From Microcaldota archaeon (GTDB lineage Archaea > Micrarchaeota > Micrarchaeia > Micrarchaeales > CABMGC01), in the NCBI GenBank assembly GCA_028867115.1, contig JAGWGY010000005.1:1-35321 (forward strand): a stretch of 35,321 nucleotides of DNA, in the 5' to 3' direction. Position 1 is the first letter of the stretch. Each line of letters begins with the position of its first letter. Below are positions 24,999-31,681 of the stretch, piece by piece. The notes beneath the pieces were generated by a model, which saw nothing but the letters and a program-made list of their open reading frames with translations, searched no databases and was not told the origin of the DNA. The position numbers and the translations under genes are program-made.

Positions 24999-25742
24999 GT
25001 GTTTCCGTTGCAGGGAGATCTGCTTTTCATTCCGGGAAAGCCCGCAGCCCTGATCAAAAAGGAGAGGGTCCTTGTTATCGGGGATCTTCACATAGGGGTT
25101 GAGTTAAAGCTTGCGCGCGAAGGCATAAACTTTCCCGATGCCTCGCAGAGGCTTGCGCGTGAGATAAACAGGCTGTGCGACGAAAATCGCGCTGGGAGGA
25201 TACTCTTCTTAGGCGACATAAAGGAGAGCGTAGGTAATCCGCCCACTGAGGAGGCAAATGCGATAAGGACATTCTTCAGGCAGCTTGAAGACAAGCAGAT
25301 AATGATTGCAAAGGGCAACCACGATCCCAAACTTGCGGATTTGATAGGCAGGATGGGGCTTGACGCCCAGATAGATAGGGAATTTTTCATAGGGAATTTC
25401 GCTGCGATGCACGGGAACTCGTGGCCCAGCGAGGCGGCGATGGGAAAGGGCACGATAATAAGCGGCCACATCCATCCGATAATCCGCGAGGAGGGAGAGG
25501 GCAGGAAGGTCTGGATTGTCGCAAAGGCGGGAAAGGATGCCGGCAAGCACTATGCGAGCTACAATAAGAGGGTAAGGCTTGTGATCGCGCCCGCATTCAA
25601 CGAGCTCGTTCTTGGCAGGGCAATAGATTCTTCGACAAAGAGGCGCGTCCCCGCTTTCGCTAACGGAATCTTCGATTTCGAGAGCGCGGAGATACGCACC
25701 ATTGACGGAGGAGCTGTTGGCAGGGTCAACAGTATCGTATAA
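24999..25742 (+). CDS. Archaeal SbcD-like metallophosphoesterase
   Basis: A 247-aa calcineurin-like phosphoesterase with all metal motifs: GDLHIG (Asp29, His31), GDIKE (Asp73), GNHDP (Asn107, His108), MHGN (His137) and SGHIHP (His156, His158). It fits the archaeal SbcD-related family of single-domain phosphoesterases; substrates are poorly known. The GTG at 24999 is chosen by analogy with the short N-terminus of the family, but TTG at 24996 or 25008 is possible. TAGGAG upstream may serve as ribosome-binding site. Confidence 0.88.
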   Translation: MFPLQGDLLFIPGKPAALIKKERVLVIGDLHIGVELKLAREGINFPDASQRLAREINRLCDENRAGRILFLGDIKESVGNPPTEEANAIRTFFRQLEDKQIMIAKGNHDPKLADLIGRMGLDAQIDREFFIGNFAAMHGNSWPSEAAMGKGTIISGHIHPIIREEGEGRKVWIVAKAGKDAGKHYASYNKRVRLVIAPAFNELVLGRAIDSSTKRRVPAFANGIFDFESAEIRTIDGGAVGRVNSIV

Positions 25743-25805
25743 CCCCCAATACAAAAAGTGAATAAGCCTTTTAAAACGGGAAAATCAAGGGTTGTTGGTA
25801 ATAGG

Positions 25806-26330
25806 ATGAAATTCGCTCAGAAATTTAAAGAGGGCATCAAACAATTGCAGAGATTTGATGGGGAGGACTTTAAAGATGCGATTAGGGTCTTTGCACCAAT
25901 TGTTGCGCCGGCGGTTGCAGCCTTTGCTTCAGTGAAGTTCGGATGTGAGATGAGTGTCCATGGGTATCATCAGGCCACTTCTTTTTTGGCGGACAGGATT
26001 AATGAAGGGGATGTGAATATAACATCTGTCATAAATAACCTTCTGACCTCTCATAGCGTGACGCTCGAGTCGGGCAGGAAAATTTTAGATATCATCCCCA
26101 ATGTTATAGATTATGTAAATTCCTCAAAGGAATGTGCGGTAAGCTGTATCATGCCAAACGGACAGAACCTTTATGATGTGCTCTGGGATCATGGTGTGGG
26201 ATTGATGAATGATGGGGCATGGCTAGCAGTTGGGGGAGGGTTAGGATTTGGAGTCGTATCTGCCGTGTTCGTAATTCACCGATTAATCGAGCGCAGTAAT
26301 GACCCTGGATATTCGATTGGCTTCATGTAA
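25806..26330 (+). CDS. Unknown protein, AT-richer than neighbours
   Basis: A 174-aa protein not recognised. It has a basic N-terminal helix, an Ala/Val-rich segment (VFAPIVAPAVAAFASVKFG, about 31-49), a middle part with three Cys, and a C-terminal Gly-rich hydrophobic segment (AWLAVGGGLGFGVVSAVFVI, about 138-157) that may be a membrane span. The ATG at 25806 is preferred over GTG at 25758, because CTTTTAAAA (about 25768-25776) sits ~30 bp before it. Codon use is visibly more AT-rich than flanking genes, which suggests recent acquisition. Confidence 0.55.
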   Translation: MKFAQKFKEGIKQLQRFDGEDFKDAIRVFAPIVAPAVAAFASVKFGCEMSVHGYHQATSFLADRINEGDVNITSVINNLLTSHSVTLESGRKILDIIPNVIDYVNSSKECAVSCIMPNGQNLYDVLWDHGVGLMNDGAWLAVGGGLGFGVVSAVFVIHRLIERSNDPGYSIGFM

Positions 26331-26374
26331 AAGCTTCCAATACTGGCAGTTGACAGAATTAAGAACAGGCGAAA

Positions 26375-27814
26375 TCAGATCGGGTTGGGCTTGAACTTCT
26401 CCTTCACCATCGCCATCTCTGCGTTCACGGCGGCGCTCCATGCGCTGAAGTGCGCGACGTCCTTAGGATAGTTGTTGTACATCTCGGTGAGCTTCTTCAT
26501 CTCCTTGACAACGAACAGAAGGTTCCTGAAAGCGTTTATGTTCGAGACGCCGTGAAGCACCTTTGTCATCGCGCTGCCCATCGTTATCTCAGGGATCTGG
26601 CCGTAGCTTATCTGTATCGCCTCCTCCTTTGTGAGGAAGTGCGCCATGCCGTAGTTGATCAGCTCGTTGTTTAGGCTCTGCAGGTATATCCTGAACACCT
26701 CAAGCCCCGCTGTCTTGTTGCCGTAGCTCTGGTTGTACATAAGGTTGTACTTCCAGAGGTACTCCATGTCAGTCCTCTTGTTTGCGACCGCCTCTGCCGC
26801 GACCTGTCCGGCCTGAACCCCTGCGACCATCGCAGGGCCTATGCCTCCTGCGCTTATCGGGTTTGGCATTGCCATGCTGTCGCCTGCGCCGAGGTAGCCG
26901 TTGTAGACCAGGCAGTCGAGCTGCCTCCTGACGGTCACCGACCAGTAGCCCTTTGCGTTGTTGTGCTCGTTGTTCATCTTTGTGTTCTTAACTATCGGGT
27001 TCCATTCTATGTACTGGTCGATCAGGGAGTGAAGGGTGTCCTTCTTGCTCAGCTTCGCGTTCCTTATGTCAAGGCTGTGCTTCTCGACGCCAAGGCCTAT
27101 GTTGACCTTGTTCCCCCTCTTCGGGAAGACCCACCCGTACCCTCCAGGAGCGAGCTCCTGGTTTAGGTGGATCAGGCAGTTCTTTGCATCATAATAATCA
27201 GGGTCTGTTCCGGTTGGCTCGAAATCCACTATGTACCTGCCGGTAGACTCGATGTCGTCTATGCTGATGTCCTTTTGTATGAACTCGTTCGGAGGCAGCT
27301 TTCTCCTGAGGGTGCTTGCGATCCCAAGGGTGTCGATAACAAGCTTTGCGTTCACCTTGAACTGCTCCTTGTTGTGGTCGCGCCCGAAAACCCCCACAAC
27401 CTGGTTGCCCTCGAGAAGCGGACCCTCGACCTCGTGCGCGTTCACGTACTCTGCGCCCATCTTGATCGCTATGTCCCTTATCTTGTTTCCGAACTTCGGC
27501 CTGTCGAGGACGTATCCCTCGCCGTCGAACTGTATCTTGTTCTTGAAGTCGGGGCTGATGGCGAACACGCCGTCAACCTTGAGCTCGAGCTCGGGCTCGC
27601 CGAAGCTGATCCCGATCTCCTTGTGAATATAATCTATGTGCGACTTTGCCACAGCGTCCCCGCACACCCATCCCCAGTTCGTCTTCTTGCCCGGCTCCAC
27701 AGGCGTGTTCCTGTCAAGGAGCAGAGTCTTTGCGCCGCCCTTTGCAGCAGCTGCAGCTGCAAGCGAGCCCGCTATCCCTGCGCCTGCGACTATAACGTCA
27801 TAGGATTTCTCCAT
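26375..27814 (-). CDS. Geranylgeranyl reductase family FAD protein
   Basis: A 479-aa flavoprotein likely to saturate the isoprenoid chains of archaeal membrane lipids (digeranylgeranylglycerophospholipid reductase family). The FAD-binding AGAGIAGSLAAAAAAKGG is at the N-terminus. GGYGWVFPKRGNKVNIGLGV and GDSMAMPNPISAGGIGPAM are family motifs for FAD and substrate binding. The length is about 80 residues above many archaeal members, mostly in the C-terminal helical part. The start lies 4 bp after the rpoK stop, so they form an operon. The exact substrate (lipid or quinone chain) is not certain. Confidence 0.92.
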   Translation of the reverse strand: MEKSYDVIVAGAGIAGSLAAAAAAKGGAKTLLLDRNTPVEPGKKTNWGWVCGDAVAKSHIDYIHKEIGISFGEPELELKVDGVFAISPDFKNKIQFDGEGYVLDRPKFGNKIRDIAIKMGAEYVNAHEVEGPLLEGNQVVGVFGRDHNKEQFKVNAKLVIDTLGIASTLRRKLPPNEFIQKDISIDDIESTGRYIVDFEPTGTDPDYYDAKNCLIHLNQELAPGGYGWVFPKRGNKVNIGLGVEKHSLDIRNAKLSKKDTLHSLIDQYIEWNPIVKNTKMNNEHNNAKGYWSVTVRRQLDCLVYNGYLGAGDSMAMPNPISAGGIGPAMVAGVQAGQVAAEAVANKRTDMEYLWKYNLMYNQSYGNKTAGLEVFRIYLQSLNNELINYGMAHFLTKEEAIQISYGQIPEITMGSAMTKVLHGVSNINAFRNLLFVVKEMKKLTEMYNNYPKDVAHFSAWSAAVNAEMAMVKEKFKPNPI

Positions 27815-27818
27815 ATCT

Positions 27819-27992
27819 TCACTTCTTGCTTACTACCACTATCGGTATGACTCCCTCGTCGAACTCGATCTTTGCCAGGTCGAGCGGGTTTGTAGTGCCC
27901 TCAGGGACCTTGACGAGCGGCGGAGCGCCGTATGCTAGCTGGAGCGCCCTTGCGCCTATAATCCTTGCCTTCTCGAACTTGTTGTATTCTAT
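27819..27992 (-). CDS. rpoK: RNA polymerase subunit RpoK (Rpb6), non-canonical start codon
   Basis: A 57-aa gene encoding the archaeal Rpb6 homologue, which stabilises the RNA polymerase clamp. The core reads YNKFEKARIIGARALQLAYG, then APPLVKVPEGTTNPLDLA, then EGVIPIVVVSKK, a clear RpoK. There is no in-frame ATG, GTG or TTG between an upstream TAA (28020-28022) and the core. The best-supported start is ATA at 27990-27992. GGTG lies 5 bp before it, the same arrangement as the TTG of S12, and it gives the 57-aa length of compact RpoK proteins. A CTG six codons upstream is the alternative. TTAAAAAT near 28070-28077 is a candidate TATA box. Confidence 0.88.
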   Translation of the reverse strand: MEYNKFEKARIIGARALQLAYGAPPLVKVPEGTTNPLDLAKIEFDEGVIPIVVVSKK

Positions 27993-28203
27993 GGTAGCAC
28001 CTATAACGCCCAGCTCAAATTAGCACTCTGGTCCTCTCTGGGTTTACAGTATCTATTGGTAGCAAACATTTTTAAGGGGTTTGATAGTTCCGATGCCAAA
28101 CAGGCATGCAGGGCCATTACCAGATTTATGGTATTTATATCGTCATTTGGGCTCAAAATCGGCTGTTTTTTATACTTGCCGTGCCAACTAATACTGGTAC
28201 CAA

Positions 28204-28755
28204 ATGGCAGAGGAGCACGGGGAGTTCAGCGACATAAGGGAGCTGCTCGCCCCTAACGAGCGCATAGAGGCGCAGGCCACCCAAAGAAGATGGGGACCTG
28301 GAGGCGACCTCACCACTCCCATCACCCTGATCGCAACTGACCAGAAGCTGATTATAATAAACCGCACAAGGCTCGGGATGCGCAAGGACTACGAGATAGT
28401 GCAGTACGCAAACGTTGTGGGCACCAAGATGATACACGGGTTCATCTCCTCCTCGATAATCATCAGGATAAGGGGATACAAGATAACGACCAAGAACAAC
28501 AAGGACGAGATAGACGGCTTCGTTTCAGGGGAGGCAAAGTCGCTTGTCGACTACGTAAATAGGAGGATAGGCAGCACTCCGGGGGCCGCACAGGCGGCGC
28601 AGGCAGCGGCCAGCGCGCCGCAAACAAACGGCACTGGCCCAGACAACGGTGGGATAAAAATATCCCCAAGGGGGGATATAGAGTACTGCCCTTCGTGCGG
28701 GGCAAGGAACATAGCAGGCTCGAAGTTCTGCAGCTCGTGCGGAAAGAAGATGTGA
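28204..28755 (+). CDS. PH-domain-like protein with C-terminal zinc ribbon
   Basis: A 183-aa protein. Residues ~10-120 resemble the bacterial PH-like (bPH) domain: ELLAPNERIEAQATQRRW, then strands ITLIATDQKLIIINRTRLG, and SSSIIIRIRGYKITTKN. An Ala/Gln-rich linker follows, then a double-Cys zinc ribbon at the end (YCPSCGARN, FCSSCGKKM). It is probably a soluble or membrane-associated binding protein; function is unknown. TTTTTATACTT at about 28166-28176 lies ~30 bp before the ATG. It converges with the glycosyltransferase, 1 bp between stops. Confidence 0.75.
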   Translation: MAEEHGEFSDIRELLAPNERIEAQATQRRWGPGGDLTTPITLIATDQKLIIINRTRLGMRKDYEIVQYANVVGTKMIHGFISSSIIIRIRGYKITTKNNKDEIDGFVSGEAKSLVDYVNRRIGSTPGAAQAAQAAASAPQTNGTGPDNGGIKISPRGDIEYCPSCGARNIAGSKFCSSCGKKM

Positions 28756-28756
28756 G

Positions 28757-29467
28757 CTACCTTATGGGCGGATAGCTCTTGTGCGCGCTGCGGAAGAGCT
28801 GGTACTTTACCATGTTGCCCACATGGAAGATGAAATAGCCCCCTATCCCCCATGCCTCAACCCTCCTTGCGCTCGCGTTCACATAAGCGCCCTTGAGGTA
28901 CTCTATCCTCCCGTACGGCTTTACCCTGCGGGAGAGGTCCCAGTCCTCGTATGTTATCAGGCCCTCGTCGAACCCGCGGACCTTCTCGAACACCTTGCGG
29001 TCGATTGCAAAGTTCGACCCGACGATCGATGGCACGCCGAACAGTATGCTCAGCTCGACAAAGATGCCTGAGACGAACTCGTATCCCATGTAGACACTCT
29101 TGCTCACCTTCTCGAGCGGGAAGATAGGGCCTGTAGCAGCTATTACGCCGTTGCCTATCGCCTCTGAGTAGGTCTTGAGCAGGTTTTTAGAGGGCTTCGT
29201 GTCGGCGTCTATGAAAACAAGTATCCTCCCTTTGGCGACCTTTGCGCCGGCGTTCCTGCCTGCGCTGATCCCTGCCTTCTTCTGTATCACAACCTTTGCG
29301 CCTGCGCGCCTTGCTATCTGCCTTGTTTTGTCGGTGCTCTCCTTGTCGGAGACAATCACCTCGAAATCCCTGAACGTCTGGGCCTTAAGGCCATCGAAAG
29401 CGTACCGTATGTATTTCTCCTCGTTCAGGGTTGGTATTATAACGCTTATGAGCGGCAAACGTAGCAC
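28757..29467 (-). CDS. Family 2 glycosyltransferase
   Basis: A 236-aa GT-A fold enzyme that transfers a sugar from a nucleotide-sugar. ISVIIPTLNEEKYI near the N-terminus, SDKESTDKT and the metal-binding DAD (Asp87, Asp89) in VFIDADTKP are the hallmarks. FDEGLITYEDWDLSRRV is the ED(x)D-type acceptor motif. The C-terminus has one amphipathic or hydrophobic stretch (GIGGYFIFHVGNMV) and no clear multi-pass domain. It may act in surface glycan or S-layer glycosylation. The start could be GTG at 29467 or TTG at 29458; GGTG 6 bp before the TTG favours the latter. Confidence 0.92.
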   Translation of the reverse strand: MLRLPLISVIIPTLNEEKYIRYAFDGLKAQTFRDFEVIVSDKESTDKTRQIARRAGAKVVIQKKAGISAGRNAGAKVAKGRILVFIDADTKPSKNLLKTYSEAIGNGVIAATGPIFPLEKVSKSVYMGYEFVSGIFVELSILFGVPSIVGSNFAIDRKVFEKVRGFDEGLITYEDWDLSRRVKPYGRIEYLKGAYVNASARRVEAWGIGGYFIFHVGNMVKYQLFRSAHKSYPPIR

Positions 29468-29529
29468 CTATTAATCAGACCGAACTAAATATCGATGACA
29501 ATCATTAAAATGGTTTGTAGTGGCCTGAT

Positions 29530-29874
29530 ATGGAAGATGAAGCAGAGGAGAGGCAGGAGCTCGGAAGGAGGAACTTTAGGAGGGTGATAGAGGACTTCGT
29601 GTGCGAGCACTGCGGGCATGCTGTGAAGGGCTCTGGCTACACAGACCACTGCCCAAGATGCCTCTGGGGAAAGCATGTTGACATCAAGCCCGGAGACAGG
29701 GCGTCAGATTGCAGGGGCGCGCTGCGGCCGATCTCCGCCTCGTATGCCAAGGGGAGCTACACGATAGTCTACAGGTGCGAGGAGTGCGGGATCGTAAAGA
29801 GGTTCAAGGCTGCAGCTGATGACGACGCAGATATCCTGCTCGCTATGTGCGCATCTGGCGCGCCGGAATCCTAA
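29530..29874 (+). CDS. RNHCP-domain zinc protein
   Basis: A 114-aa protein with the RNHCP pattern: RNFRR, then FVCEHCG, HCPRCLWGKHVD, PGDRASDCRGALRPI and a final YRCEECG. At least six Cys and two His suit zinc binding. The family is widespread in archaea and bacteria and poorly understood; nucleic-acid binding is a reasonable guess. ATTAAAATGG about 25 bp before the ATG suggests a leaderless mRNA. It lies 53 bp before the next gene on the same strand. Confidence 0.85.
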   Translation: MEDEAEERQELGRRNFRRVIEDFVCEHCGHAVKGSGYTDHCPRCLWGKHVDIKPGDRASDCRGALRPISASYAKGSYTIVYRCEECGIVKRFKAAADDDADILLAMCASGAPES

Positions 29875-29927
29875 ACAAAAGAGGCAGAACAGTTATAAAA
29901 CCCGGACTGGAAAGTGGTAGGATTCTG

Positions 29928-30560
29928 ATGTTTGTCGGCATAGGACCAGGGGTAGTCTACAAGAGCACGTTTGAACAGGTGCTGGCAGGCGCGCTGATGA
30001 AATCCGGAGTAAGCCACGGGTATGAGTCTGCGATAATAAACATAGACCAGAAGAGGGACATCAGGTTCACGCCGGATTTTGCTCTCGGGATCGCGAAGAG
30101 GGGCAAGCCTGCGGTGATTGAGGTCCACACAGAGGATTACTTTCACATGGCGTTTGTCTGGAAGCTGTTCGTCGCAAAAAGGCTTGAGCCCAAGTTCTAC
30201 TACGTGCTTGCGATGCCATCCACCTACGCCGGGATAGAGCAGAGGATGCTGGAGCTCTCAGGGCCAAGTAGCAGGAGGAGCGATGATGAGAGGAAACTCG
30301 GGCCGCTCGAGTTCAAGTCCATGCTCTCGTGGAACGGCGACGGGACTGAGATGGACATGATAAATTCTGAATTCAACCTCAAGCTGAGGACCAGGAGCCT
30401 TAAGGTAAGGGACATCTGCGACCAGTTCTGGAGCCTGCCTATCTGGGAGGTACATAACTATGATTACTACACAGAGGTGGGGAGGACATTCGTAGAATAT
30501 ATAGAGGGACTAAAGCGCGACGCCATGTGGGATTCTGTTGCGGAGCTGAAAAGGAAGTAG
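29928..30560 (+). CDS. Unknown protein, possible PD-(D/E)XK-like nuclease
   Basis: A 210-aa soluble protein. The segment RFTPDFALGIAKRGKPAVIEVHTEDYF (about residues 44-70) has the spacing of a restriction-endonuclease-like core, with Asp in PDF and Glu in IEVH, but the usual Lys of ExK is His. That makes the nuclease idea weak. The rest is charged, with an aromatic C-terminal region. The ATG at 29928 is preferred over earlier codons because GTTATAAAACC (about 29891-29901) lies ~30 bp upstream. Its stop codon directly abuts the tRNA-derived repeat at 30561. Confidence 0.5.
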   Translation: MFVGIGPGVVYKSTFEQVLAGALMKSGVSHGYESAIINIDQKRDIRFTPDFALGIAKRGKPAVIEVHTEDYFHMAFVWKLFVAKRLEPKFYYVLAMPSTYAGIEQRMLELSGPSSRRSDDERKLGPLEFKSMLSWNGDGTEMDMINSEFNLKLRTRSLKVRDICDQFWSLPIWEVHNYDYYTEVGRTFVEYIEGLKRDAMWDSVAELKRK

Positions 30561-30586
30561 GAATGCAGGGGAAGAGATTTGAACTC
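30561..30586 (+). repeat. Distal copy of tRNA-Leu 3' end (att-like)
   Basis: These 26 bp are identical to 31519-31544. In tRNA terms they cover three flanking bases, the discriminator A, the 3' acceptor strand (complement of GCAGGGG), the T-stem 3' strand, the T-loop and three bases of the T-stem 5' strand. Nothing tRNA-like follows, so it is a fragment and not a gene. It begins right after the stop codon of the gene at 29928. Confidence 0.85.
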
Positions 30587-30607
30587 GCGAAGGCGCTAGA
30601 GATTTGT

Positions 30608-30633
30608 TTAGCCATCCAATATTTTATGGCTAA
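30608..30633. repeat. Perfect 8-bp inverted repeat (hairpin)
   Basis: TTAGCCAT (30608-30615) is followed by a 10-base AT-rich loop and ATGGCTAA (30626-30633). It lies 22 bp inside the left att-like repeat and 158 bp before the TA operon, in a 205-bp stretch without a gene. It could be a terminator-like structure for the gene at 29928 or an end structure of the element. No further feature was seen in this stretch. Confidence 0.5.
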
Positions 30634-30751
30634 CATGAATATCATTAAGCAGGTAGAGAGAAATTAGCCAGTTTACGCGTTCTTCCCCGAGCGTTTCTCC
30701 ACATGGAATTGGCTCAGTGTGTAGAGAATGCAACCAGCGCAGAGAAAGCAT

Positions 30752-30782
30752 TATATATCTATTAGGGTATATATTTATTAGG
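30752..30782 (+). promoter_or_regulatory. Tandem 15-bp repeats over the TA promoter
   Basis: TATATATCTATTAGG (30752-30766) and TATATATTTATTAGG (30768-30782) are direct repeats with one mismatch, 16 bp apart. Each contains a TATA-like core, and the second ends 9 bp before the ATG of the TA operon. This is the position expected for an operator bound by the antitoxin or TA complex, blocking the promoter. Confidence 0.55.
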
Positions 30783-30791
30783 TGGTAGATA

Positions 30792-31058
30792 ATGCAACTA
30801 CAGAAAGAGGTCATTCATTACCCTACGCTTAAGACCATATTGGCAATAGAGGAGGTAGTAAAGAAGGCCAACAGCCCGGTGAGCAGGAACCAGATATTGG
30901 CTAGATTGCGGACTGGTGTAATGCGCTCAACCCTGAACCTTGCGCTTGACTACATGGAGAAGAGGGGAATGGTGCTAGAAACCAAGAAGGGATTTATCTG
31001 GACATTCAATCCTAGCAAGAAGCTAGAGAAGGCTGAGGAGGAAGGTTTGGAGGTGTAG
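30792..31058 (+). CDS. Winged-helix antitoxin-like protein
   Basis: An 88-aa protein with a winged-helix DNA-binding pattern: PTLKTILAIEEVVKKA, PVSRNQILARL, VMRSTLNLALDYMEKRGMV, and wing strands ETKKGFIWTFN. A charged Lys/Glu tail (residues 75-88) could contact the toxin. GGTGG lies 5 bp before the ATG. It precedes the RelE-like gene by 2 bp, and together they look like a type II toxin-antitoxin operon controlled at the tandem repeats upstream. The antitoxin role is inferred from position. Confidence 0.75.
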   Translation: MQLQKEVIHYPTLKTILAIEEVVKKANSPVSRNQILARLRTGVMRSTLNLALDYMEKRGMVLETKKGFIWTFNPSKKLEKAEEEGLEV

Positions 31059-31060
31059 AC

Positions 31061-31459
31061 TTGACCGAGAAGCGCGTTTCGATAAAGCTTTTAGGAGATG
31101 CGAAGGAAGCCTACCTTGCGCTCAAGAGGATTGTAGAAGAGGAGCGCAAAAATGGTGTAGAGAGCTCATTCAACCAGACTCTCTTCAGATCGATAGAGGA
31201 CAAAATAGCCATACTTAAGCGTGATTACGACTTCGGGATACACATACCTAAGGATAGATTAGGCAGAAAGTACATCGTTGAATATGACGTAACCAACCTA
31301 TGGAAAGTGAACCTTTCAGGAGGTTGGCGGATGATATATACGCTCAAACAGCCGCAACGTGAGAATACAGAAGTTGAGATACTCTCAATCTGGCTAGATG
31401 TGCTCGATATAATAGACCACGAGAGATATGACAAAATCTTCGGCTATAGAAAAGGATAG
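31061..31459 (+). CDS. RelE/ParE-like toxin
   Basis: A 132-aa protein. The C-terminal half has the RelE/ParE-fold pattern: YIVEYDVTNLWKVNLSGGWR, MIYTLKQ, VEILSIWLDVLDI, then DHERYDKIFGY. Such toxins cut mRNA in the ribosome or poison gyrase. The N-terminal ~60 residues are a helical extension (LALKRIVEEERKNG), as in longer archaeal RelE-like proteins. It starts with TTG at 31061, preceded by a near-complete Shine-Dalgarno GGAGGTG at 5 bp spacing, inside the end of the antitoxin gene. The target is unknown. Confidence 0.82.
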   Translation: MTEKRVSIKLLGDAKEAYLALKRIVEEERKNGVESSFNQTLFRSIEDKIAILKRDYDFGIHIPKDRLGRKYIVEYDVTNLWKVNLSGGWRMIYTLKQPQRENTEVEILSIWLDVLDIIDHERYDKIFGYRKG

Positions 31460-31518
31460 GATATAGACATTTCTTGGTTTCGTTGCTTTTAGAAAACTTA
31501 GTTTGTCATAGTAAATAT

Positions 31519-31544
31519 GAATGCAGGGGAAGAGATTTGAACTC
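31519..31544 (+). repeat. Proximal copy of the 26-bp att-like repeat
   Basis: This is the 3' end of the intact tRNA-Leu gene plus 3 bp of downstream flank, identical to 30561-30586. Bases beyond 31544 differ from the distal copy. The interval between repeat starts is 958 bp. Confidence 0.85.
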
Positions 31545-31608
31545 TTGCATCCACTAAAGGAAACGGGTCCTAAGCCCGTCGCATTTGGCCAGGCTCTGCC
31601 ACCCCTGC
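31522..31608 (-). tRNA. tRNA-Leu (anticodon UAG)
   Basis: An 87-nt type II tRNA. The 7-bp acceptor stem pairs GCAGGGG with CCCCTGC, the anticodon stem pairs ACGGG with CCCGT around the loop CTTAGGA (anticodon TAG, reading CUA Leu), there is a long variable arm, and the T-arm pairs AAGAG with CTCTT around TTCAAAT. The discriminator is A and CCA is not encoded. No intron is needed. A TATA-like AGTATATATAGA (reverse strand, about 31643-31654) lies upstream and is shared with the divergent serS promoter. Confidence 0.95.
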
Positions 31609-31681
31609 ACCGACGTAAAACCCTACGGAGATATCTCGGCTTATCTATATATACTTTTATTTCATAGAAAGTTTGGATTGC

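Larger units (their letters stand above)
30561..31544. mobile_element. Putative integrated TA cassette at tRNA-Leu
   Basis: A segment of about 1 kb bounded by two direct copies of the same 26 bp (30561-30586 and 31519-31544). The right copy is the 3' end of the intact tRNA-Leu gene on the reverse strand, as expected for site-specific integration into a tRNA gene with the displaced 3' fragment at the far end. Between the copies are a hairpin, a promoter with tandem repeats and a two-gene toxin-antitoxin operon. No integrase gene is present, so this would be a remnant or an element moved in trans. The geometry is directly visible; the mobile-element reading is inference. Confidence 0.55.

Noticed and set aside
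27167-27850. 227-codon forward open frame
   Set aside because: Antisense to the geranylgeranyl reductase and to rpoK, both of which are clearly coding.
30561-30650. Second tRNA gene
   Set aside because: Only the 3' 23 bases match. There is no partner acceptor strand, anticodon arm or D-arm upstream, so it is a fragment.
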